Positions 13,151-25,900 of a DNA stretch of 64,000 bases are shown here, piece after piece. Below the pieces are notes generated by a model. The model did no database searches, had not been told where the DNA came from, and saw only the letters and a list, made by a program, of their open reading frames with translations. Positions within the stretch are counted from its first letter, which is position 1. Every line of letters starts with the position of its first letter. Source of the stretch: Typhlomys cinereus (taxonomy: Eukaryota > Chordata > Mammalia > Rodentia > Platacanthomyidae); contig JALPQD010000137.1 in the NCBI GenBank assembly GCA_023101885.1, positions 2,046,001-2,110,000 of the forward strand, in the 5' to 3' direction. The translations under genes were made by a program, and so were the position numbers.

Positions 13151-14130
13151 GTAACCATTTCTTCTTCTTTGAAAAGTTTCATTAAAGTACAATTTATATA
13201 CAATACATTCTCCAGTTTTTAGTATGCAATTTGATGGGTTTGGTCAAATGTATATAATTATGTAACTATCATTGAAATGAAAATTTAGAGTATTTCTATA
13301 ACCTCAAAGAAGTTTCTCATAATCTTTCTCTGCTTGACTCCAAGAAATCATTGATTTGCTTTCTGTTACACTTTTCATTATTCCAGAATTTCATATAAGT
13401 ATAATTACATAATATATTATCTTCCATGTCTGGTTTCTTTCAATGAGCCAGATGTTTTTCAGATACATTCACATTACCTCATGCATCAGTTATGGTTTCC
13501 TTCATATTATACAAAATAGCATTCTAGTGTGAAGATTCTCCATAATTCATTTATTCATTCAGTATCTAATGAACATTTTGGGATTTCTCAGTTTTCACTG
13601 ATTTTGAATAATGGTGTTAAGAACATTTGCATACAAGCTTTTGTGTAGACATACATTTTCATTTCTTTTGGGAAGAGACTTAGATATGAAGTCGTTAGGT
13701 CATACGGTAAAAGTATCTTAAGCTTTGTAAGAAATTTCCAAGCTACTTTTCCAAAGCAGCATCACCATTGCGGAATCTCATTAGCAATTGCTGAGAGTTC
13801 CACTTCTTCTAACAGGCCACACCTTCTCTTTAGGGCGGGCATTTTCTTGATATTCATTGAACACTTTTTCTATGTGATTATTACTAAATGTGCATTTTCT
13901 TTGTGAAGGGCTTGCTAATCCTGTGTCCATTTTTCAATTGGATTGTTTTTTCTATTACTGATTTCTGAGAACTATTTATTATGGTTACAAGTTCAATGTC
14001 AAATACATGCATTACAATATTTTCTACCCATCTATAACTGTTAATTATTTTCAATTTCTTAATATTAGTTTTGAAAGAGCAAAAATGTGATGTATTAATT
14101 CTAATTTTTTATATTTTTAGAATTATACTT
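13150..14130 (-). mobile_element. Old mammalian L1, ORF2 3' part and beyond (antisense)
   Basis: Read on the plus strand this is the familiar antisense L1 order: GTCTGGTTTCTTTCAATGAG, a CATTTATTCATTCAGTATC block, TTTTGTGTAGACATACATTTTCATTTC, TTTCCAAAGCAGCATCACCATT, and CCATTTTTCAATTGGATTGTTT. It is heavily diverged with many stops, consistent with an L1M-age copy. Confidence 0.75.
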
Positions 14131-14429
14131 GATTCAGTTAACTGCTTTAACAGATTGGGCTATATTTATTAAAATGCAACACTTAAAATTTCCTACTTAT
14201 GGATCTCAATCTTCATGTATTGTTCTTCTCAAGAAATGAATCTGTGGCTGTTACACATTCTTAAATGCAAAAAAGTGAGTAATATATGGGTAAAAGCTAG
14301 GAATGTCACAATAGTACAGTTCCATGCACATGAAATATGAAGGAACTGAGAAAATTGTTTTCCTAACCTCCTTTCTTTGAAATATCCCCTCAGTAACTGT
14401 GCTGATATCATCCTATTTCCTCCTGTCAG

Positions 14430-14650
14430 AGCCCTGCTCATTCTTTAAGACTCAATTCACATATGGCTAATTAATTAGAACTCCTACCTCTCTTGGCTCT
14501 CTCAGCCTGTCAACCACTTAACACTTCATTTGCACCTGGCTTGGATATTTACTATGTTCTATGAGGCCTATTTTATCTCTAATAAGTTATAGTTCCTTAG
14601 AAGTACTGATCAAGATCTAGAATTTTTTATTCCCTGAGACATTTAGTAGA
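14430..14650 (+). mobile_element. L2 LINE 3' fragment
   Basis: TTCTTTAAGACTCAATTCACAT, CTCTCTCAGCC and ACACTTCATTTGCACCTGGC follow the L2 3' end order. Strongly decayed. Confidence 0.45.
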
Positions 14651-14748
14651 ATGTTTTGCACACAATAGACTTATTTTTCTTGACTAAATAAGGAATGGAA
14701 GGATAGGATAAGAAGGAAAAATATATATGGAGGCTATCATCTAGAAAA

Positions 14749-14770
14749 TGTGTGTGTGTGTGTGTGTGTT
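14749..14770. repeat. Short (TG)n
   Basis: About eleven TG units. Confidence 0.9.
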
Positions 14771-17400
14771 TCACACAACTGGAATTAGAAAGCAAAGGTG
14801 ATATTATAAGAAAACAAACTTCAGTTAAACAAAGGAAAAGTGTCTTACAATGTGAATTGTGTCCCCATGTGACAGTGAGATTACTGTCACTCACTATACT
14901 CAAGCAAAGCTGGATAATTCTTTAGAGAGTACTATGGAAACAGTCCTGACATTGACTAGAGGGTTAGAAAAATCCTCTAGAACATCCACTGACAATCACT
15001 CATTGAGCATAACAGATTCTTCAGATTCATGATCAAGTATGTTTGGCCTTATGTCTTCATCTAGATTCACGATCACTTTTGTTTTATGTCTTTATCATCT
15101 CAAGGCTGTTTGCCCCACCATACCAATTGGTCCCAGCCTCCTCTCTGTTCCTGTACATCTCATTTTTATGCCCACTAGTATTTTTCAGTTACCCAGAATG
15201 ACCCAGAATTTTCATCAAAAGGTGGGGTATAAATAAACTTACATTTGCCATAGCTTTCAAGAAATAATGCAGCACAAGTAATTGTGCATGAGAAAAACCT
15301 CTTACACATTTCCAACTGGCCCCAAAGCTAATCTAAACCAGTGGTCAGTCCAAAGCCAAAGCTAGGGTATATTACAATTGATAGTTAGACAAGATAGTAT
15401 ACCTGCTGGAGTTGGAGAGTTAGAGTAAAATGCAGATTCTGAGTATGGAAATATATACTTCTGAAACCCTAGTGATTGACAGAACCACTTCTCTTACTCC
15501 ACATGCCTCCCAGAACTTCTCTGGTGAGGGATAGTGCTGACAAGTTATTATTTCCATGAGCTATGATGATAATTCTGAAGTTTGAGCAAATACAGTGACT
15601 GATAGAGTTGTAAATAAACTCAGTGGAATGGAAGGATAGAGTTGACTCTTGGAAACCACTTTCCAAAAGATTTCGTGCAAGTAAAAGGAATGGGTAGATC
15701 GGAATCCTAATACTGATGCCTGTGGACCTTTTCATTAAAAAATGAAAGAGCAGGTGCTAACCAGAGCTTCTCATATGTGACAAAAACTTCCAAAGACAGA
15801 GGTTACAGTGGTATCTCAGATCAAGCTAGAATAGAAAGCTTAATGTCCTGTGAAGCACGAAGACATGAGCAAGTCTTAGTGAAAAGCAGAAAGCTCTTCC
15901 CATAGTTAGCTGTTCCAAATCAGCTGCCCACGCAAAACCTTTCCCAGGTCTCCTTTCTGATTTTCTTCACAGTCTGCATCTGTGGATGCAGGACAAGAAA
16001 GGAGCATGCATGGTTAGGGAAAGGTTGAAGGGTATGTGAAGTTAGATTGGGTGGGATAAAACAGTGGAGATTAACAAGTTTCTGGTCTGAATTTTATTCC
16101 CTCTAGCTATGTAACCACAGGGAAATCTTATCTCCCCTTGGACTAGGATTCTTTGTGAGTCTGAGACAGAGGAGTCAATCCCTGTTTGGCTGAGCTTTGT
16201 AAATACTCTTCGTTTTGATGTCTCAAAACTCCCTTTTACTCATATATAACTAATTATTCTAGGTGGCTAAAGCTCTGAACAGTCAGACGTCGGTATTATT
16301 TTGCTTGAAATCCAGAGTTTTAACATAATTGTTTCTTTAGGGTGAGAGAAGGAAGTTGGGCATGCAAGAGTGGAGAGGCAGTCTGATTATTTTAAATCAC
16401 TGCTTTGATCCTGAATCCCAGTAGGATTTGCTCTCAAAGCCGTGCTTTGGAAATGTTACACTGGATCTAAGCTTCGCCTGGAAGGCTGTCAGTGGGTTCC
16501 ATGTTCCTGTGCTCACTCACTTGGGTTTCTTTCTGTTAAAGAAGAGAAATTGTCAGAGATATCTGTTTTTCCTCATTGCGGCAAGGAATTAAATTCAGAC
16601 ATCATATCATTTAGGGGATACCAAGGGAAATGACAAACACTCCTTGATTTCCATAAGAAGAGAAACTTTGACCCAAAATGATTTAATTAAGTCCAGCCCA
16701 CTTCCCACATTAATATAGTGAATAAGCATTAGAAAGCTACTGTCGGCTGCTTTTAGGATTTCAAGACACTCTGCCAGAAGGAGTGAAAAAACAAGTAACT
16801 TATCTTAGAGTGAATGAAAACCTAAAGACATGAAGGACACATCTGGCTAAATGTGGCAGTCATGCATTTTGACTCTCAGGTATTGTTTGCTCTTTGTTAT
16901 ATTAACCAGCCAAGAAATTGCTGGGTCTATAGTTGCCTTGAGTAGAAGGAATGGAGAGGCACTTAGCACTGACAGAGTTGAATCCACCTTAATCACGTGC
17001 TCCCTGCCCTCCTCCAACCTCAGGACTTTTGCCATAAAGAGCAATGAGCTGCTACTCTTCAGTGCATTGAACACAAAAGCTCTGCTAGGGACTATAGGAT
17101 GCAAACCTAAAATGTAGCCTGAGGAAAAAACACCTGGGACTCTTTCAAGGAAAGCTGTGTATCTTCAAAGACTTAGAGAAAGATCATTTGATTCTGAAGT
17201 TTATAAACCAAGGTCAGAAGCAGAGGGAGGTTTCACTGGACGTTTCTCACCCCCCACCCCCTGAAAAGCCTTATTATCTAGATGGCGTTCATTTGAAATT
17301 GAAGTATAATGTGTTAGGTCATATTATTTGTCATAAATCTAACACAAAGGAAGAGGCACACTTTTCAAGTTGCACGAGCAGGGTGATCATGACTACTGGG
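14771..17400. other. Gene-free DNA
   Basis: No gene recognised. Near 16851-17117 both strands are open for about 85 codons, but neither frame shows a domain or codon pattern that suggests a gene. Confidence 0.5.
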
Positions 17401-17930
17401 ATAATAAGTGTTCGAGGAGAGTGGGCCCAGACATAAGAGAAACTCAATTTCAGATCACTCCACTCAAGATAAGGCAGGCACAGCCAAGAACTCATGGCAA
17501 TGAGATTTGATCTCATGAGACCTGCACAGTGGTGAACATGTCAACATACCCTCATGGACTGGCGTGGATCTCAGGAGACATAGTTATAAGCAGTAGGATC
17601 CTTAGAGGCAAGGGGTCAGACAGAGATAAGGGAGTGCCCATGTCAGCAGGCCATCCAAGGAAGGGCCTCTCTGCTACAGAGACCTGAACCCCCATGAGAA
17701 CAGAAGATACAGAGAGAATCTCAGGACCCATAAAACCAAAGGACAGGAGAATAGAAGGGAGTAGACTGGGCCCACAAAGGGATGAGAGGGAGGGGGGGAT
17801 GACAGAGAGAGACTAGGATGGGATGAGAGTGGGAAGGGAGGAAAGGAGGAAGGGAGAGGAGAACAAGAGAGGCAAGGAGCATGTATAGAAAGACGTTAAT
17901 TTGATAAATTTATTAATAAAAAAGAGGAAG
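17400..17930 (+). mobile_element. Rodent L1 3' UTR fragment
   Basis: Contains AGCCAAGAACTCATGGCAATG, CATGAGACCTGCACAG, GAGACCTGAACCCCCATGAG, then a long G-rich stretch (GGGATGAGAGGGAGG and onwards) and an A-rich end. This is the typical order of a rodent L1 3' UTR. Confidence 0.55.
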
Positions 17931-20870
17931 TCGATTTGATAATGGTCTCCAAGGATAGTCAGATCCCCATCTCGGGAACCATAAATTACCTTACATGGCA
18001 AAAGAGACTTCGAAGATATTATCAGAGCATGTTAAGATGGGGAGAGTATATCATATTAAAAGATGTGTCCTAAATATAATCATACAAGTTATAAGAGGAA
18101 GGAGTAGAGAGATCTGACTACAGACAAAAAGGCAGTGTAACTCTGAAAGCAGAGTTTGAAGTGATGGAACCACAGACCAGAGAGTTAAGAAAAGAAAATG
18201 GGAGTTTTCCCCAGAACGGCCAACATCTTGATTTGAACTCAGTGAAACTGATTATGTAAGTCTGACTTCCAAAACTTTAATAAAATAAACATGTGCTGCT
18301 TTAGACCACATAAAATTATCAAGTTTGTGGTCATTTGTTGCAGCAGCCATAGGAAAACAACAGAGGTGTGATATGAGTGAGGAAGAGAGAAAGAAAGTAC
18401 ATAACATACCACATACCAGCCGTTTCAACTAGGAAAATGTGGGAGGATATGAAAGAGGCCTGCAGAAGAAGAAAGGAAGGGAGGTGCTTCTCAAAACCTG
18501 CCTCCAAGTATGTAAGAGGAATGATCATGAGAAAAAGGATTTTTTTTATGTTGTAGTGAAGCTTACTGTGTTTTCAGAATGAATCCATCCCTACTTTGCC
18601 ATGTCTTCAAAAGACAGGGAAAATCTATGCTTTTCCACAGAAATTATTTCTGATGAACTATGCTTTCTTTGAATGTAACTATGAAGAATGGACCTATAGG
18701 TCCATTTACAGGAATTTATATGAGAGTTTGAAGTGCAAATAAAGTTCTTAGCCCTAAAAAATCATTTTCAGTGGGTTCCACACTATTGGAATGTCAGTGA
18801 AGAAAGAATGCCACATTTTTTGGTTGCAAATACAATTGCTTTTGACCAGCACCATAAAGCCAAAATAGCAGAATACAGAGAAATTACTAAGCAGAAATAT
18901 GATTATATTTCAGGACTATTTAACTAAAGAACCATACTTAGATGTCACTATACTTTTGTTAATACCAAAGATGAAAATTTCTTCCTTATAAAACTATTAA
19001 ATTAGTTCTTAACCTGGCCTGAACAGATAAATGCCCTTTTCTCAAGGAGAAATACAAACATCCACCATTTAGTTCAAGATTTTCCACATCACGTGTCTCA
19101 GAAGTCAGATTCTCAAGTGAAGCTGTTTGACCACAGCTTCTACCTTCTTAAATTGAAAATAAAACTGTAGGGAACATGTGCAAGTTGTGGGAAGAAACGA
19201 TTCTCCTCAGTCATGACTAGATGCATCCCTGAAATGACACAAGTGTGGATAAATCTTGAAAGAAGAAGAAAGTTTAGAGTCCACAAGGGCGGAAATTAGT
19301 GTTATTTATATATTTGATATTAGACTGCCTCACTGCTTGAGACAGAACATATGGCAAGGTAGTGAACTGCTAAGATTCATACATTGAATTCATAAGCACT
19401 AATCAACTAGGCAGAGAAATACAAAACCTGGCTTGGAGTGAACCAAACATCCAGACATCGTTTGGTTTGTTCTGAAAAAGAGAGTGGATTCAACATCTTC
19501 CTCTTCTTACTAAGACCAGACCAGGAAAGAAGAGAGTAAATGTTGATGCTGATGTGTTCATACTTCTGGAAAATTTCAAATTCCCCAGCTCCTCTTTTCA
19601 TAGAATGAAGGTTAACTAACGTAGTCTGAAATTGACCTGTCTTCTGTTGCACCAGGGGAAATCCTACCCACCCAGGGAAATTGGGGGAAAATATGGAGAT
19701 GGTTAAGGATGTGGATCATGAAAAGAAAAAGTATCTCCTACTGTGAGGAAATGTGAATTTAATCAAAAAAGAGATGTAACAAGGTAGACGATTTTATTTA
19801 TTGAAATTCAAGACACCATAAAGAAATAGGCCAGACCCTCAGAGGCTTCCACATCCCTGGGCAGTGGCTGTGGGAGGGAGATGGAGCAGAAGAAGTAGGT
19901 TACATTAACGTGTGACCCAATGGGACTTTTATAATAATAAGTGAAAATTTAAAGACCAAGCAAAGAGAGTTAATGAGTGATTATTCTCCCAAATAAATCA
20001 AGGAATAAACAAGGAAGAATGAAGCATCAGAGTCTACCAACAGTTATTTCTCCTAGATCTATTGGGGCAAAGAGGTGTTACCTTTTGAGTTCCTGAGCAA
20101 TCAGTGAGGCAGGTTTCCTAGGAGTGTACGTGGCAAGAGGGGAAAAACACTAATGATCAAATAGGGAAGTAAGTCGGGGAAAGAATAACTACTGACAGTG
20201 TCAAGCCAGACAGATATTCCTACAGGCAACTGGAACATAATGCCATGGACATACTACAGATCACATCGTGAAGCCCAGGCTACATGACTATACATATGCC
20301 CTCAACCAGGAGGTCCTCTGTGTCCCTGAGCAGGTTAAGGAGGGTATTCACCCAAACAGGATATGAAAATGTTTGTGGAGTGGGGAAACCAGGATAGGGA
20401 ACCAGGGCTCATCCTGGGCAAAGAAAATAAAGCTGGGCATGAAAATCAGGGTGTGAGAAGAGACAAGTGGGCTGTGTGCGGAGGGAGCAGGAGAAGGAAA
20501 GACGATGATACAAGGCAGATTTCATACCTGGGGACTCAGTGCACAAGTAAGATGGTGGCAACATATCCGTGTCACTTTTTTGATGTTGACCGTACAATGG
20601 AGTTAAGGAACACAGTATTCTTTTTTTGTAGGAGAAGCACAGCATTTGGAAGTAACATGAGATCAGATCAGAAAGGAACTCAGGAAAGAGTCTTTCTGTT
20701 TTATTACTGTTTTTGTAACTCTGTGGTTATTTCAAAGTTTAAAAAGGAGAAAATAAGATGATGAAATAAATAACTCTTTTCTACAGTCCACAAGGTCATT
20801 GAAGAGCCAAGACAAATATACAAGTGGCAGTGGAGCTAATCATTTCCCAGCCCCAAGAAAACACTGGTGA
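17930..20870. other. Gene-free DNA just downstream of ICOS
   Basis: No gene recognised. A 132-codon plus-strand frame at 20363-20761 has no domain and its 3' part is T-rich repeat-like sequence. Confidence 0.5.
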
Positions 20871-20877
20871 GCTATTT

Positions 20878-22755
20878 TCAGTTGCTGAATACAAAATGTT
20901 TATTCTTTAACTCTTTGGGCTACAAAAGTCTTTTTCATAAGAGGTTTCTCTTAAAACATTTATTTCACAGAAATCTTATCATTCAATAGCTCATCTTGAA
21001 ATGTTCAATGTTGGGGTGAAGATGATTCAAGGCAAAGCTTGGCACAATGAGGTCACTTGGGCAAGTCAACCATGAAGGCCATCCTCCCCACCCTCAGGCC
21101 CCACAAAAAGATATATCCAACTCAAAGAATGACCCTGAGCAACCAACCAGGTTGTCCCAGTCAGCTGATAAGAGAAAATACCACACTTGATTCAAATTAC
21201 AAGTTCAGTATTGTACTGTACACATCCAGCATTACACATGCCTCATGTAATATATGTGTATATGTAATCATACATCACTTTTAAAGTACACTAAAAGTAG
21301 GCAACTAAATTACCAAATCGCCTTATCCTGTTTAAAGTTTAAAAAATGGGTACGTACACATTAGTTGCCTCCAGAGCCTTGGATGTGCAGAGGAGAAAGG
21401 GGGAAAAGATGGTCCAGCCCAGATGCAAATCACATGCCTCATGTATTTAAGAATCCAACCAACTCCTGTGGTAGAAGAGACTATCCCAACATGCAGAGCA
21501 AGTTTCCAAGTTGTGTGTTTTCTAGCAGAAGGAATTGTGTCTTGAACCCTTCCAACCTCTGTGCACCTTCAAAAGCTGCTTGTCACAGACAAAGCAGACC
21601 TCTCAAGGAATCTTAGAATTCCACCCAGCATAGAGGGCTGTTCCCTCTCATAAAAGATCATTTCAACATGTCAAACCCAGAGATGATGGCTGCAGCTTGA
21701 CAAAAAAAAATGTCTAGGAACTGCAGCTTCGAGCTAAACAGATCATTTATCCTGTCCCCAGGGGGATGGTTGGTCCTTATGCTTGGTTTTGTTTGCTTGC
21801 TTGCAATTTTAATATCATCTACAAAAATAACCAAGGTCATGATTAGTAGCACCATGAAAACAGAGACAGTGATAGAAAATTCAGTAATAAAGTGAAGCTG
21901 ATCTTGAGTCTGGGCTATCAGCACAGTAATCCATTTTAAGTGAATGTGGACAAATAAAATGTCTGTAAAGAAAAAATATTCTTGCAGGGAGATTATGCTC
22001 AAATTATATCCAGTAGGGTACTTATGTGTAATTCACATATACAAAATGGATATAATTTTATTAAGCAATAGACTGGACTTCCTATTCAAAGTAGCTGCGG
22101 GTTATCAAGTAGACATGCAGATGTATCTTTTCAAAGAAAATTGAGGGCAAGAGAAGACATATAAATCCTTGATGGAGTGATCAACTGGGATTTAGAAGCT
22201 GGAAGAGAGTGGGATATGGGTACTAACATATAAGTATACTACATACAGTAAACATCTCAGAAATAAAATACCTATAGTAGTGAAGCATCTCCCTCCACTG
22301 ACTGATTCTAAAAGGAAGCTGGTCCCTGCAGAAAGAAGAGGTAATCTGTTACAAAACAAGGGCAGATGCTGGTCCTTAATGGTCCATGTGCCCACAGACT
22401 AACACCCTTGACATCTCTGCAAAAATGTTGTAGATGTGTTTGTTTTACAGGTTGGTACATTACTAGGAGCAGATTCAGAGAGAGAGGGTCGTGTCCCAGT
22501 GAGGTCTGTTTGTTGAGTATGTAAGAGCAGAACCTTCCTAAAGACTGAATGCAAGGAGGTGTTTGCTTCCAGAGGACCCAGCAATACTGAGGCAGACCAT
22601 GGAAATTCTAAGTGACCAAAAAGTCACTGCTCCAGATTAAACAAAACACCGGCCCGAGATGCCTGAAATCAATTTCAAGTCTTGTGATCCAGAACTTCAA
22701 GTTTTGGGGGGAACTGGTCAATGTGGTTCCTGCCTACAGGCCAGGGAGATCCAGA
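20878..22755 (-). other. ICOS: ICOS 3' untranslated region (in exon 5)
   Basis: The minus strand from the stop codon to about 20878 is a 1.9-kb UTR, close to the roughly 2 kb of human ICOS. Its distal end matches what I recall of the human mRNA end: a CACCTCAAGATGA-like block, TTTCTGTGAAAT, a TTTTAAGAG block, then AATAAACATTTTGTATTCAGCAACTG-like sequence. No long open frame lies inside. The human 3' UTR carries Roquin/miR-101 control sites, but I did not verify equivalents here. The 3' end is inferred, not observed. Confidence 0.8.
20899..20904 (-). promoter_or_regulatory. ICOS: ICOS polyadenylation signal AATAAA
   Basis: The minus strand reads AGAATAAACATTTTGTATTC here, a canonical AATAAA about 20 nt before the point where similarity to the remembered human ICOS mRNA end stops (CAGCAACTG). 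A second AATAAA on the minus strand near 20960-20965 is slightly upstream and could be an alternative. Confidence 0.75.
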
Positions 22756-22769
22756 TTATGAGGTCACAC
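22756..22769 (-). CDS. ICOS: ICOS coding exon 5, terminal GVTS and stop
   Basis: After a polypyrimidine run and the acceptor TTGCAG, the exon begins GTGTGACCTCATAA. With the carried-over G it reads Gly-Val-Thr-Ser-stop, the same C-terminus as mouse ICOS. It is too short to be seen as an open frame and was located from the acceptor and the expected ending. The exon continues as the 3' UTR. Confidence 0.93.
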
Positions 22770-22872
22770 CTGCAACAAAAAAAGACACATAAATTTCTTC
22801 AAAGGCTCCCCACGTACCAATTCCCTTCACCATGTTCCCCTACTTTTCACTGAGCTTGCATACCCACCTACA

Positions 22873-22916
<44 letters not shown>

Positions 22917-25900
22917 AGCTCATCTTTAGGCTTCTAGACCCACTGCTTGTTCCTCAGTTTCCATGAGCTTTTCACCGGGCCCTCTCTTGACACAGATGTC
23001 ATCTGGACTTTGATGCTTGTCTCTGCTGGTTCTATCCACCTGCGGCCAGGGCAACCTCATCTGCATGGACCAACTGCCCCAGCAGCAATGGCCTCTCACT
23101 CTGCTCAGGGCTCCTGACTTTCCCTGAAGACTTGAGATGAGGAGAAGGGAATGATTCCAACAGCCAGTTCCAAACAGAAATGAAACCAGTGCACAAGCAC
23201 CCCACTTACCATCTCCCACAGAAACTGTGGGAGGCCCATGTGCACTTGGCAGGGGTTCCAGGAGATCAGAATCCCAGAGCCTAGAGCTGACTCCTTGGTG
23301 AAATACCCTCAGCCCTCCACTTGCTTTTTCTTTTTGCCTTTCTGCGCTCCCTGGCCTCTCACCACTTCCTCCTAAGTTTTCCTACCAGATAAACTGCTTC
23401 AGAACTCTGCTTTGAGGAATCCTAACTAAGATGGAACATAGTGTTATTAGCACAATGATGGAAATAATTTTTTTCCAGTGTCAAAGTTCATTGTGGAGTG
23501 TCCATGCTATGGTATGACTACCTAGAAAGGAATCACAGGCACTCTAGGCCTTGGATCCTGCAATCTACAAAGAGGCTATAGACTAAATATTTTATCTCCA
23601 TTTTCATGCTGTAATTTTGTGCCCACCCTTGTGTGAATGGAGGCACAAGGTTCAGTGGCTTCTGTCTCTTTAATTACTTTGCTTGGTCTTCAAGGGCAAA
23701 TCATGTATAAATTTTCTGCAATGTCATTTCAGAATTCTGGATATTCCTCAAACCTGATAGCATTCTAAACTCTCAGTGTAATAGGTTACAGTTCCACCTC
23801 AGATTTCCATTCAAGTAATCCAACACTTAAACAGCTACAAAAGAACTGAACATCTTGCATTTCCCCTTCCTTCTTCCATATTATCCACCTAGAGCTCCTT
23901 CTTCCCATGCTCAGTCTAGAATTCTGATCATCCTCACTGGCACACGTCACTACTAGCAGTGTGCCACTCTCACTTCATGGACATTCAACAACTGCCCATC
24001 ATCTGATTCAACGAACTACACAAGAACAAAGACTTAGAATCATCCCAATTTTGAAATGCTGGTCAAAAAAAAATGACTTTGGACTTAGACCACTATTTTT
24101 TCATATTGGGAATTGAACCTCAGGGCCTCATGTCTTCATGCATGGTAAGCAAGTACTCTGTCACTGAACCACATACATCCTTGGCCTTTTCTTTACGTTT
24201 CCTTTTGAGACAGAGTCTCACTAAATGGCTGTGACGGGCCTTAAACAACTCACTCTCTACCTCAGTCTGGACTTGAATTTGCGATCCTCCTGCTGCAATC
24301 TATCTATCTTCCTTTTTCTTTACTTTGCTCTCCTTTATTCTTTCCTTTCTCTCCATTTTAATTTGACACAGGGTCTTATATACCCAAGGCTATGTCTCTC
24401 GCTGTGTAGCCAAGGATGACCTTGAATTTGAGCTCTGCCTCCACCTGTGTGCTAGGGTAAGAATTGTGCACCACCACACCTGTTTTATAATTAGTGCTGG
24501 CAATTAAACTCAAGGCTTCAAGCATGCCAGGCAAAGACCCTTCCAACTGAACTATACCCCTAACCTCTCTTTATGTTCAATAATGACTTACAAACATCAT
24601 TTTTAATAAACTCAGTTAAAATAAAAATCCAGATTTTCACATAACCTGAAGAGGAACTTTACCTGCAAATCTAGGCTTCTTGGCCGTGTTTATCGCAGCC
24701 ATGAACATGTACTCGCTGTTCGGGTCGTGCACGATGGATTTGTACTTCTGAAAGATAAAGTTAAAAAGAGTTTCTCATTTGTTTTCTCTCATGGTCATGC
24801 CCACTTTCTATGTGTTTTTAGTCTTTGCTGAAATGTAATATGACAAAAGTCCAGTAATAGACTTATGCTGTCCACTGTAGGCTCTTGGAATGTGCAAAAG
24901 ACTTCCAATTAAAGGGAACTTTCTGTGGGACTTCCTTTCTCATTTTTGCCTTCACTATTTTCTTTGCTCATTCTCTTCCCTCTTTGCCTCCTTTTCAAAC
25001 ACAAGTCTGGCATAGGCACATATCAAAGGCCAAAGGTGTGCACTTGTACACTAGCATGCACATATGTGTAGAACGGAGTAAATTCTTAAGGAATGTGCAG
25101 TGTGAACAGCTTGAAAGGTTTGAATGTGACTTGTCTCCTGCAGCCTCATGTGTTTGAATATTTAGCTAGTGTTAATGTTTGGGAAGTTGTGGCACCTTGG
25201 AAAGGTGGAGATTTGTTGGAGGAAGACATATCAAAGGAGAAGAGTCTTGAGGTTTGGCAGCTTGGTCCTGCTTCCTCTCAGTTTGCTCTTGCTCTCTCTG
25301 CCTTCTTGGCAGCTGCAGGGACTTGTTTGGCCTCCTGCTTCTGCCTCCAGCCATGCCTTCTGCTATGGGAGTCCCGCCATAATGGTATATATCCCCTTTG
25401 GAACCATGAACCAAATAAATCTCTTTCCCCCTCAAGTTGTAAATAAGTAACGATTCACAGTATCAGTGAAAAGCAACTGTAATAATAGCTAAAAAATAAC
25501 TACACTTATCAAAGCTGTATTTTTACTACCATTGCTTTATTCTTAAAAATAGCTTTTCAGCAGCTTTCTTTTAAAAGCAAGGAGTGTATGACAGGACTGA
25601 GGTACACATGATTTCATAATGAGGCAGCTATGTAGACTTTCACAGGAACTGCATGGGAACTATCCCATCAGCATCTTACCAGGTAGAGGGAAAGATCTCA
25701 AGAAGTTCCACACCTCCCTGAGAGACTCACGAGAACTAGCAGGGAAGAAAAGGAAGATGCTACCCTCAATGGTATGCCCACAGATCTATGACACTTGCTG
25801 GCACATGAATCGTTTCAAGCATAAGACATCAAAGACAAACTGGATGAAGCACAGTGAACCACACAAGTTAAAGACTTGAAAATAAGAGGGAGTCTGGCAG

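Larger units (their letters stand above)
22770..24662 (-). other. ICOS: ICOS intron 4 (1.89 kb)
   Basis: Donor GTAAAG, acceptor TTGCAG. It contains a CA repeat about 100 bp upstream of exon 5, a possible LTR end near 23.3 kb and a nested ID/B1 SINE cluster near 24.1-24.56 kb. The remainder, about 23.45-24.09 kb, shows nothing I recognise. Confidence 0.93.

Noticed and set aside
20363..20761. 132-codon plus-strand frame just beyond the ICOS polyadenylation site
   Set aside because: No domain; it ends in T-rich, repeat-like sequence and has no gene-like flanks.
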